Shown piece by piece: positions 1 through 6,269 of a DNA stretch of 64,000 bases. A model generated the notes under the pieces. That model saw only the letters and a program-made list of their open reading frames with translations. It did not search any database and was not told the origin of the DNA. Position 1 is the first letter of the stretch; each line of letters starts with the position of its first letter. The stretch is from Brumimicrobium ulvae (GTDB lineage Bacteria; Bacteroidota; Bacteroidia; Flavobacteriales_D; Crocinitomicaceae). The position numbers and the translations under genes are program-made. The stretch spans positions 1 to 64,000 of the forward strand of contig NZ_CANNGT010000010.1 in NCBI RefSeq assembly GCF_947504225.1, given 5' to 3'.

Positions 1-17
1 GGGTTAAGCGATAAATG

Positions 18-43
18 ACCGCCGAAGGCAGCAGCGGAGCTAA
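18..43 (+). repeat. Family B short repeat, copy B1
   Basis: 26 bp, one base different from B3 (GCGGAGC for GCGAAGC). It lies just after the MLEVSS codons at the C-terminal end of the maturase. Confidence 0.75.
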
Positions 44-93
44 CTTCCAACATTGCTACATAACCACGCTTCTTTAGTCTTGAAATAGTGATT

Positions 94-115
94 ACCTTCG
101 GTGCTACTTCGTGGT
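94..115 (-). repeat. Family B-like repeat, diverged copy B4
   Basis: ACCTTCGGTGCTACTTCGTG (+ strand) shares the TTCG, TGCT, CTTCG and GGT pattern of family B. It sits between PILRTT and the VITISRLKKRGY segment of the maturase, again at a place where the protein should be continuous. Confidence 0.5.
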
Positions 116-134
116 GTTGTCCTTAGAATTGGAC

Positions 135-185
135 GTTTTTCATTTCTTGTATGTTTTTTATTGTATGAAAGCTTGCTCCGCAGGT
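135..185 (-). repeat. Family A short repeat, copy A7
   Basis: About 50 bp between GGWAVA and PILRTT. In intron sense: CCTGCGGAGCAAGC, then CATACAATAAAAAACATACA and AGAAATGAAAAA. It is the most diverged at its GC-rich end. Confidence 0.6.
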
Positions 186-207
186 GAGCAACTGCCCACC
201 CTCCCAT

Positions 208-257
208 TATTCATTCTTGTTTATTTTTATTTGTATTCATGATTCACTTCGTTTAAT
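208..257 (-). repeat. Family A short repeat, copy A6
   Basis: 50 bp between AYAYSRTR and MGGWAVA. In intron sense: ATTAAACGAAGTGAATCATG, then AATACAAATAAAAATAAACA and AGAATGAATA. It is very close to A4. Confidence 0.8.
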
Positions 258-334
258 TCGGGTACGACTGTAAGCGTATGCATGGTCTTGGTCAATTCCC
301 AAACGAATAAGATTCTTTCTCTTCCGTTCAGGGT

Positions 335-390
335 TAGCTCACATCTTTATCATATTTTTATTTGTGTTCGTGTTTTCCGCTGCGCTCCAA
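335..390 (-). repeat. Family A short repeat, copy A5
   Basis: About 55 bp between the RLRYCIW segment (with the palindrome) and PERKRKNLIRLG. In intron sense it has GGAGCGCAGCGGAAAACACG, AACACAAATAAAAATA and GATGTGAGC. Confidence 0.7.
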
Positions 391-396
391 TTCTTC

Positions 397-412
397 TCCC
401 GAAGCTTCGGGA
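397..412. repeat. 16-bp perfect palindrome inserted next to copy A5
   Basis: TCCCGAAGCTTCGGGA is a perfect palindrome immediately after the RLRYCIW codons. It abuts family A copy A5, so this gap in the maturase holds a compound insert. Confidence 0.75.
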
Positions 413-434
413 CCAAATACAATAGCGTAATCGA

Positions 435-490
435 TTTACTCATTCTTTAATTTTGTTTTATTTGTATTCGTGATTCGCTTCGCTTAATTC
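435..490 (-). repeat. Family A short repeat, copy A4
   Basis: About 55 bp between DVDGWLR and RLRYCIW. This is the best-preserved copy: in intron sense TTAAGCGAAGCGAATCACGA, then ATACAAATAAAAC and GAATGAGTAA. Confidence 0.8.
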
Positions 491-540
491 GCAACCATCC
501 GTCAACATCTCTGAGTTTTCCTTTGATACTTGTTCCACGA

Positions 541-556
541 TCCGTCAGCTGACGGA
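541..556. repeat. 16-bp perfect palindrome inserted in the maturase ORF
   Basis: TCCGTCAGCTGACGGA is a perfect palindrome. It lies between QRGWL and RGTSIKGKLRDVDGWLR, where relatives of the protein run on continuously. It has the same size and AGCT centre as the palindrome at 397-412. Confidence 0.75.
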
Positions 557-573
557 AGCCATCCTCGTTGGAG

Positions 574-599
574 TTAGCTTCGCTGCTGCCTTCGGCGGT
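574..599 (-). repeat. Family B short repeat, copy B2 (inverted)
   Basis: 26 bp copy of the CCGCCGAAGGCAGCAGCGAA element, in the opposite orientation to B1 and B3. It splits IQKIN from the QRGWL segment of the maturase domain. Confidence 0.8.
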
Positions 600-795
600 C
601 GTTAATCTTTTGAATGCGCTCTTCAAAAGTCATCGGAGTGGTTTTTCGGGTGAAGACTTTTAGTCGCTGTTTCAATTTTTTCCATGCCTTCTTCCCTACA
701 ACCAATTGGTATTTACCTTTGTCTCCTTTCCTGTAAGTTGATTCAAATCCGAACCCCAACAGTTCAAATTGAACTGGTTTTCTAACTCCACTTTT

Positions 796-847
796 TTATT
801 CACTTTTATAATTTTTTCAAAGGTGTTCATGAGATCGCTTCGCTAAG
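796..847 (-). repeat. Family A short repeat, copy A3, inside the RT thumb region
   Basis: 52 bp split LTINRE from KSGVRKPVQFELLGFGFE. In intron sense it carries TTAGCGAAGCGA, CATGAACACC and AAAAGTGAATAA. It is more diverged in its A-rich half than the other copies. Confidence 0.8.
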
Positions 848-1060
848 TTCACGATTTATAGTGAGTTTTAGTTTCGTTTTCAAAAACTTTTCAATGGCTT
901 TTAGCGTTGCAGTTGCATGGCTTTTATACTGAGTATAAATGCTAAAATCATCTGCGTAGCGCACAAATCGGAGATTACGTCTTGTCAATTCTTTATCCAA
1001 CTCATTGAGCAGAATATTAGACAATAACGGACTTATTGGAGAACCTTGTGGAACTCCCTT

Positions 1061-1109
1061 TACTCATTTCTTGTCTATTTTTTATAGGTATTCGTGAGGG
1101 CTTCGCCGT
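1061..1109 (-). repeat. Family A short repeat, copy A2, inside the RT core
   Basis: Exactly 49 bp separate NGKLYKRR from KGVPQGSPISPLL in the reverse transcriptase. In intron sense it begins ACGGCGAAGC, contains CACGAATACC, and ends ACAAGAAATGAGTA. It shifts the frame, which is why the upstream ORF runs into a false tail. Confidence 0.85.
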
Positions 1110-1655
1110 TCTTCGTTTGTATAACTTACCGTTGATTTGGATTGGAGCTCTTAACCATTTACGTATCAAACGCATGGTTATCGGGCACTTTACCTTTTGA
1201 TAAAGTAAGTTCAGAAGTAAGCAATGGTCTACTTCATCAAAGAATGTCTTTAGGTCAATATCTATGATAAACGTATAGCCCTCATGGATATGTTCCAACG
1301 CTTTACCAACTGCTTGGCGAGCGTTTTTGTTGGGTCTAAATCCGTAACTATTAACGCTGAATTCACTCTCATAATGTGGCATCAGAACTTGTGATACCGC
1401 TTGTTGCAACATTCTATCTGTTACTGTTGGTATTCCTAGAAGTCGTGTTTTACCATTTCCTTTAGGAATCTCTACTCCAAGAATAGGTTGAGCAAGATAT
1501 TCCATCTCCTTTATGGAAGAATAAAGCTGTGTTTTTCCTTTCCGAAAACTTTCGGTCAGTTCATTAACACTTATTCTGTCCACTCCTGCGCTACCTTTAT
1601 TAGCAATTACTTGCTTCAAGGCACGTTGCACATTGTGAGGATGTAATACTCGTTC

Positions 1656-1681
1656 ACCGCCGAAGGCAGCAGCGAAGCTAA
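1656..1681 (+). repeat. Family B short repeat, copy B3
   Basis: 26 bp, ACCGCCGAAGGCAGCAGCGA then AGCTAA. It is nearly identical to copies at 18-43 and (inverted) 574-599. Here it inserts in frame near the RT N-terminus and is read as SFAAAFGG between RMI and ERVLHPHN. Confidence 0.8.
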
Positions 1682-1820
1682 TCATTCTTCTACTTTTTAA
1701 CCTGTTCCGCTTTCTCAAAGCTATCCCGATAAACGGCATTCCGTTGAGAATTAGGAACCAAAATACGTTCAGTCCTTCCTTTGGTTGTGAGACTTCCGCT
1801 TCATTCATCGGCTAGGATAG

Positions 1821-1865
1821 CTCATGTCTTGTTTATTTTTCAAAGGTATTCGTGAATGCTTCGCA
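1821..1865 (-). repeat. Family A short repeat, copy A1
   Basis: About 45 bp matching the family A pattern in intron sense: GCGAAGC, then CACGAATAC, an A-rich stretch, then ACAAGACATGAG. It lies just upstream of the RT start, so it interrupts the leader or the extreme N-terminus rather than the core. Confidence 0.7.
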
Positions 1866-2219
1866 TTTCTCCAAAGTACTATGACTTCTGCTGACTTCTT
1901 AGCCCATAGAAACCGAATCTATTCTAAGACCTCCTCTGGTAAGAACACTTTCCTTCATCCGATGCCTGGCACATCTACATTATAAAGTCATCTATTTGAT
2001 GCATCAGCGTTCGATTGCTGAATTTGGACTTCGTATAGCTGTGGATACTCATCCCTTTCATAATGCCTCTTATGTACTTTCTGTTCGTCAGTACCGGACT
2101 TTGCAGTCTCGCTTCCTTCAGTCAATGGTTCACACCAAACGACCTTGCGACTTGCTAAACTTTCGGGACGTTACTCCCGCAGTTAAGGGACTTTCACCCT
2201 CTGGAAATAATGAGCACAC

Positions 2220-2431
2220 ATTTGCTTGCTATTCTAAAAATTTATTTGCATTTTTCAATTATTATTGTAGCTTACGCAAACGTGTGCTACTGCTCATGCA
2301 GAGCGCACACAGCGTGTATAATTCATTGCTTTTTACGTGCTTACTTGCGAAAATTCCTGCGGAATTTTCACGGGTTCGTAAAAGTTTGCTAATTTAGTTG
2401 CTTAACCACGCAACTAACCATACACAAACAC
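2220..2431. other. Palindrome-rich interval between intron and cassette
   Basis: No gene is supported here. It holds a nested hairpin: TTTTACG (2331-2337) pairs with CGTAAAA (2377-2383), and inside it GAAAATTCC (2349-2357) pairs with GGAATTTTC (2361-2369). GTGTAT (2315-2320) could pair with ATACAC near 2421-2427. A further near-palindrome lies at 2282-2312. The layout could be a degenerate, long attC site of a preceding cassette, but the AAC of the outer arm is missing. Confidence 0.4.
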
Positions 2432-2432
2432 G

Positions 2433-3056
2433 TTATGTGTCATAAGACAATCATACTCAAGTGATAATTGAAGCAGAAATAATAAACCAACCATACTCGG
2501 GAGAATACGAAGAACGCATTTATGACAGTGAAAGTCCTTGGAATTCTCAAAATTGGACTTGGATTAAGTTTAAAGAAGACGATAAGAATGAATGGTGCGG
2601 TCAATTCAGGGGTACACCTCGTAAAGTATCTATTTCTAGTATTTATAGAAAAGGATTAGTCTTGACTTCCGACTATTTATATGAAATAGATCTACAAACT
2701 GGAGACATTCTACATCTAGAAGACCAACCTCAATATCATAATTTGACAACCGCCCCCGATGGTAGTTTTATTATTGCTGACTACTACAATGTTGAACGCA
2801 TATCATCTGATTTTGAAAATAAAGAACACATCAAAAGTCCAATTGAAATGGATATGATTGAATTTAAAGAATGGCGAGATGATATGTTGGAATTTACTTG
2901 TGATGAATTTCTAAATTGGGATCGACACTTGGTCATGATTTATGATAATGAATTGAATGAAATAATGATTAAAAAATAAAGACACATAACATGCTGTAAA
3001 AAAAATGGCGCACGATTACACTCAAGAAAAGCGCCACTTTTCCTACAGCAGAACCG
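2433..3056 (+). mobile_element. Putative integron gene cassette
   Basis: The unit begins at G/TTATGTGTC (2432-2441) and ends at the G/TTAT of the attC-like site (3056). Its first ten bases, GTTATGTGTC, are the exact reverse complement of GACACATAAC at 2981-2990. A circularised cassette needs that match to rebuild its attC. One ORF fills the unit, with a 28-base leader and a stop codon next to the attC, as in typical promoterless cassettes. No integrase gene is visible. The start of any larger array would lie left of the intron. Confidence 0.6.
2461..2979 (+). CDS. Hypothetical protein of the cassette
   Basis: 172 aa, GTG start, acidic, with no signal peptide and no membrane segment. I do not recognise the family. 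The middle (SIYRKGLVLTSDYLYEIDL...GDILHLE, then TTAPDGSFIIADYYNVERIS) reads like one or two beta-propeller strands, with alternating hydrophobic beta stretches and turns. The C-terminal third is rich in D, E, W and aromatic residues. Cassette-borne genes are often orphans of this kind. The start is the first in-frame start codon after the cassette boundary, and no ribosome-binding site is seen, as usual for this phylum. Confidence 0.65.
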   Translation: MIIEAEIINQPYSGEYEERIYDSESPWNSQNWTWIKFKEDDKNEWCGQFRGTPRKVSISSIYRKGLVLTSDYLYEIDLQTGDILHLEDQPQYHNLTTAPDGSFIIADYYNVERISSDFENKEHIKSPIEMDMIEFKEWRDDMLEFTCDEFLNWDRHLVMIYDNELNEIMIKK

Positions 3057-3061
3057 TTATA
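2981..3061 (+). repeat. attC-like integron recombination site
   Basis: Imperfect palindrome. Outer arms are ATAAC (2986-2990) and GTTAT (3056-3060). Next in are TGCTGTA (2992-2998) and TACAGCA (3044-3050), then GGCGC (3007-3011) and GCGCC (3031-3035). The spacing, with five extra bases (GAACC) on one side between inner and outer arms, fits the L/R box asymmetry of attC sites. The core is GTTAT rather than the classical GTTRRRY, so the site is non-canonical. Confidence 0.6.
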
Positions 3062-3124
3062 GCCAATTAAACAAAACCGTTATCTATTCTGAAACTTATC
3101 CAAAAAAAATCATTTATATAAACA

Positions 3125-3154
3125 AAAAAAATACGTAATCCGTCGTATTTTTTT
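3125..3154 (+). terminator. AT-rich hairpin terminator
   Basis: AAAAAAATACG (3125-3135) and CGTATTTTTTT (3144-3154) form an 11-bp perfect stem with an 8-base loop and a T run. It separates the cassette from the next operon and could work in both directions. Confidence 0.55.
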
Positions 3155-3171
3155 AATCAAATAACTACTCT

Positions 3172-3179
3172 AAATTTGC
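3172..3179 (+). promoter_or_regulatory. Promoter -7 element TAAATTTG
   Basis: Exact match to the Bacteroidota -7 consensus TAnnTTTG, 17 bases before the ATG at 3197. An upstream in-frame ATG at 3176 lies inside it and so cannot be the translation start. Confidence 0.7.
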
Positions 3180-3196
3180 AACCTCAATTATATCTT

Positions 3197-5236
3197 ATGA
3201 AACATAAAAGTATTCTAATAATAACACTTTTTGGTTTATTATCATCTGCATTTGCACAAAAAGTAGATTTTATAAATGCACCTTTAAATCCTATTGCTGT
3301 AAAATATAAGCTTGAACATTTTAATCTCAAAGGAGATGTTTATGGTTATGATCATTTTATTTTCTCTGAAAGCGGTTATTTAATAAGCTCTAATGAGCTA
3401 GTAAACTCTAAAGTCTTTATTTATGATGAAAATAACAGACTACTACACAATACAGAAGGTGAAACCTATAAGTATAATGACCAAGGTTATATAGCAGAAC
3501 AAACGTATGCTCGTTTAGGGAAGAAAACCATAAAATTTCATTATAATCCAAAAGGATTGCTAATCAAAGAAGAACATGATACGTATAGCATTATTTATGA
3601 GTACGATAGCTTAAACCGCATAATAAAACAAACATCAAACATTCTAATAATAAATTATACCTACAAAAAAGAAGGTGATGTACTTTACGTAGAAGAAAAT
3701 AAAACAAACGGCGAAGAAAAATTTAATACTATTAAACACGCATTCAGGAAAGGCCATAAAATAGCATTTAACACTGTAAAATTTGAGCCAACATTCGATA
3801 AACATGGTAATACATCAATTGCTGAATTTAACCAAACGATACTTTACAGTGAATTAGCCAACACACCCAAATTATCACTTATTTACAAGAAAAGTTCATA
3901 TAGAATGAATGATTTATCTAATTGTAAACTGTACGTAAATAATAAAATTGTAAATTTTTTAAACACGCGTTTAATTAATGATAAAGATGTTATGGTTTAC
4001 AACCCTTTTCAGGAAAACTATATGATTATTCGTAACGCACTTGACGAAGCTAAATCTGGTAAAAAGCAAGTATTTAAAACCATATATTTAAACACACATG
4101 CTTACTTGCAGTTTATTGAACAATCTTTTTATTTATTTTATAAAGGCATTAGTATATCAAACAAATTCTATCTTAGAAATAAAAGTTTAAAGATTTACAA
4201 TCAGTTTAACAATGCGATTTGTTATGATGATTTTTTAGATAAAACATTTTTTGTAAAAATGACTCCTAATATAAATAAGGTGTTTCTTCCGCTTGAGGAA
4301 TTACAATCTGAAGACAATATTTTCTTTATGATAAATGATGAAACAAAAATTTTTGTTGAAAAAGGAATGGCTTTAAAAAATTCTGAATACACCTTTGCTT
4401 ACAATAATAATGATTTTGTGCTTTTTAAAAATAATGAACCTCTTTACTACTTTCCTAATTTAAAAAACGCTGAAAAAGAAACAGTTCATCCAGGTAGGAA
4501 ATACAATAAAACAACAGACACATATCAAATTGCAAAAAAAAATACTGAAACACCAAAAAACATCTCAACTTGTCTTTCAGGAAATTGTGAAGATGGATAT
4601 GGCGAGTTAAAAACCGATGAATATATTCTAAAGGGCTTTTTTAAAAACGGAAAAGCTAATGGTTTTGGTAAACAAACCTTTAGCGACAACGCTAATTATT
4701 ACGAAGGTAATTTTATTGATGGTTTTAGAAATGGATTTGGCATGTTTATATGGCATGATACCAAACAATACTACATTGGGCAGTTTAAAAATGGTACGTT
4801 TCACGGTTATGGTTATGTAAAAAAAGGTGGCGAAATTTTACAAGCAGGTTATTACGAAAAAGGTAAGCAAACCCGTAACATGATTACTGCTAATTTTAAA
4901 AACAAACGTGCTGTTGGTAATTGTATAGGAGACTGTAGCAATGGTTTTGGCTTTTATCAATTTGCAAATCGAGATACTTACGTGGGCTTCTTTACTAATG
5001 GGCAAATAGATAAAGTTGGCGCCTACGGATGGTCATCGGGAGATAGCTACATTGGCGAAATACAAAATAAAAATTTTAGTGGCCAAGGCGTACAATATTA
5101 CAAAAATACTGGCACAACGTATTACGGTAATTTTTCAACAGGACAAAGACACGGTTTAGGTGTTTACCTAAACAAAAACAAACAAATAAGTAGTAAAGGC
5201 TATTGGGTAAATGGCACACTTAAAACGGCGTATTAA
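3197..5236 (+). CDS. Secreted protein with YD-like N-terminal part and MORN repeats
   Basis: 679 aa. The signal peptide is MKHKSILIITLFGLLSSAFAQ. The N-terminal third has YD/RHS-like strands (FIYDENNRLL, YKYNDQGYI, FHYNPKGLLI, YEYDSLNRII). From about residue 460 come roughly eight MORN repeats (GYGELKTDEYILKGFF, YYEGNFIDGFRNGFG, YYIGQFKNGTFHGYG, YYGNFSTGQRHGLG). MORN repeats in bacteria are mostly predicted scaffolds or envelope proteins, and no enzyme domain is seen. It is the first gene of a five-gene run with gaps of 10-13 bases or overlaps. Very high A+T hints at transfer. The function is unknown. Confidence 0.75.
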   Translation: MKHKSILIITLFGLLSSAFAQKVDFINAPLNPIAVKYKLEHFNLKGDVYGYDHFIFSESGYLISSNELVNSKVFIYDENNRLLHNTEGETYKYNDQGYIAEQTYARLGKKTIKFHYNPKGLLIKEEHDTYSIIYEYDSLNRIIKQTSNILIINYTYKKEGDVLYVEENKTNGEEKFNTIKHAFRKGHKIAFNTVKFEPTFDKHGNTSIAEFNQTILYSELANTPKLSLIYKKSSYRMNDLSNCKLYVNNKIVNFLNTRLINDKDVMVYNPFQENYMIIRNALDEAKSGKKQVFKTIYLNTHAYLQFIEQSFYLFYKGISISNKFYLRNKSLKIYNQFNNAICYDDFLDKTFFVKMTPNINKVFLPLEELQSEDNIFFMINDETKIFVEKGMALKNSEYTFAYNNNDFVLFKNNEPLYYFPNLKNAEKETVHPGRKYNKTTDTYQIAKKNTETPKNISTCLSGNCEDGYGELKTDEYILKGFFKNGKANGFGKQTFSDNANYYEGNFIDGFRNGFGMFIWHDTKQYYIGQFKNGTFHGYGYVKKGGEILQAGYYEKGKQTRNMITANFKNKRAVGNCIGDCSNGFGFYQFANRDTYVGFFTNGQIDKVGAYGWSSGDSYIGEIQNKNFSGQGVQYYKNTGTTYYGNFSTGQRHGLGVYLNKNKQISSKGYWVNGTLKTAY

Positions 5237-5248
5237 AAACAAGCAATA

Positions 5249-6259
5249 ATGAAACAATTAATAATATATTTCACAACAAGTATTTTTTTACTTAATATAT
5301 CGATTGGTTTTGCACAAGAACTTCCAGATATAAGTAACACAGATTACGGTTTTACAAAAAAGGTTACTAAAGTAGAAACTGTTTGTTACAATCTAAATAA
5401 AAACCCTATTAAAACAGTTGCTTACCAATTTGATGAAGATGGTTTTATTAAAGATTATCATGTTAAAAATTTAAAAGATAATTCTTGGCAAAAAACAAAA
5501 AGCTATTACAAAAATGATAAACTTTATAAACGTGTTTTTAAGCATAGCAATGCTAGTTTCAATAAAAAGCACCGCTACACTTATAATAAGCAAGGACATT
5601 TAATTGATGAGTACATTTCTCAAAAAAACGGTCATTCAAATCATATTAATTTCGAGCACCAAAACAATTTGATTCACAAAATTAGCAGTACTATAGATAA
5701 AACTGTCATTACACATCACTATACCCAAAAAGGACATTTATTTAAAAAAGTAGTTTCAAAAAAACAAGCAAACTTACCCAATCTTGTTTCCAATCATTTT
5801 TACTTAGAGAATAAAGAAATTTTCTCTTACACAGAGCCAAAAAAACATTATAAAGCACATATCTATAATGAAAACGTATACATTGGTTTTGAACTTATAG
5901 ACGACGAACGTGTTAAAAGCAAACTAGATAGAGGTATACAACGCTATAACCAAGAAGCACCCAAAGATAATCTTCCGTTCAATCTACAACAACATTGTAA
6001 CCAAACTTGGCAGTTTTACGATAAAAATTTAGACAAAGTAATCCCTTATGAAATAAAAATTTACAAGTACAAAAAAGATGCTTCGGGTAATAAAATAAAA
6101 TATGCTGAAGCAATAGTTGATATAAAATCTAAAACCATTTCTAGCGTTAGTTTTTATAAAACAACTTTTAATAATAACAGTGTTGTAGGTAGTACAGCTT
6201 TCGATGAAAACCTATTTCCAGAGTTTAAAGAAGATATTACATTTATAAATATCCCATAA
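5249..6259 (+). CDS. Secreted YD-like repeat protein
   Basis: 336 aa with signal peptide MKQLIIYFTTSIFLLNISIG. The N-terminal half has strands of the same kind as its upstream neighbour (YQFDEDGFIKDYHV, YTYNKQGHLIDEYI, HHYTQKGHLFKKVV), spaced about 25-30 residues apart. The C-terminal half has no motif I recognise. It follows the MORN gene by 12 bases and is AT-rich with many Lys codons. It is probably periplasmic or surface-exposed. The two proteins may be distant paralogues over their N-terminal parts. Confidence 0.7.
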   Translation: MKQLIIYFTTSIFLLNISIGFAQELPDISNTDYGFTKKVTKVETVCYNLNKNPIKTVAYQFDEDGFIKDYHVKNLKDNSWQKTKSYYKNDKLYKRVFKHSNASFNKKHRYTYNKQGHLIDEYISQKNGHSNHINFEHQNNLIHKISSTIDKTVITHHYTQKGHLFKKVVSKKQANLPNLVSNHFYLENKEIFSYTEPKKHYKAHIYNENVYIGFELIDDERVKSKLDRGIQRYNQEAPKDNLPFNLQQHCNQTWQFYDKNLDKVIPYEIKIYKYKKDASGNKIKYAEAIVDIKSKTISSVSFYKTTFNNNSVVGSTAFDENLFPEFKEDITFINIP

Positions 6260-6269
6260 CATTTATAAA

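Larger units (their letters stand above)
44..1808 (-). pseudogene. ltrA: Group II intron reverse transcriptase/maturase, interrupted by short repeats
   Basis: Retrohoming RT/maturase. The ORF opens at 1808 (MNEAEVSQPKEG) and shows RT motifs in order: ANKGSAGVD, a stretch ending KGNGKTRLLGIPTV, YGFRPNKNARQA and IDIDLKTFFDEVDH. After an insert at 1061-1109 the same protein resumes as KGVPQGSPISPLLSN, with FVRYADDF (catalytic YADD). After a second insert at 796-847 it resumes as KSGVRKPVQFELLGFGFE. The maturase part continues as FEERIQKIN, then GKLRDVDGWLR, RLRYCIW, PERKRKNLIRLGIDQDHAYAYSRTR, MGGWAVA and SRLKKRGYVAMLEV, each separated by another insert. No HNH endonuclease is seen. Apart from the inserts the segments keep their frames and motifs. 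As read conventionally it is a pseudogene. Confidence 0.85.
1..2219 (-). mobile_element. Group II intron (partial, 3' end outside window)
   Basis: The minus strand from 2219 begins GTGTGCTC, a typical group II intron 5' end, followed by the domain I-type segment CCAGAGGGTGAAAGTCC (about 2187-2203) and later AAGGAAGCGAGAC (about 2115). An intron-encoded reverse transcriptase/maturase follows from 1808 downward. Domains V and VI should lie below position 1 and are not visible. The 5' exon is probably the stretch just above 2219. The RNA part (1870-2219) seems free of the repeats that riddle the ORF. Subclass was not assigned. The 5' boundary is a pattern call, not a structure prediction. Confidence 0.8.

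Noticed and set aside
2331-2383. Nested hairpin as a definite attC site or terminator
   Set aside because: The outer arm lacks the AAC/GTT core, and there is no T run placed for a terminator. Kept only as a palindrome-rich interval.
1996-2397. A 133-codon plus-strand ORF and a nested 60-codon one
   Set aside because: They run antisense to the intron RNA and cross its 5' boundary; the sequence is explained by group II intron domain I and the protein has no sensible composition.
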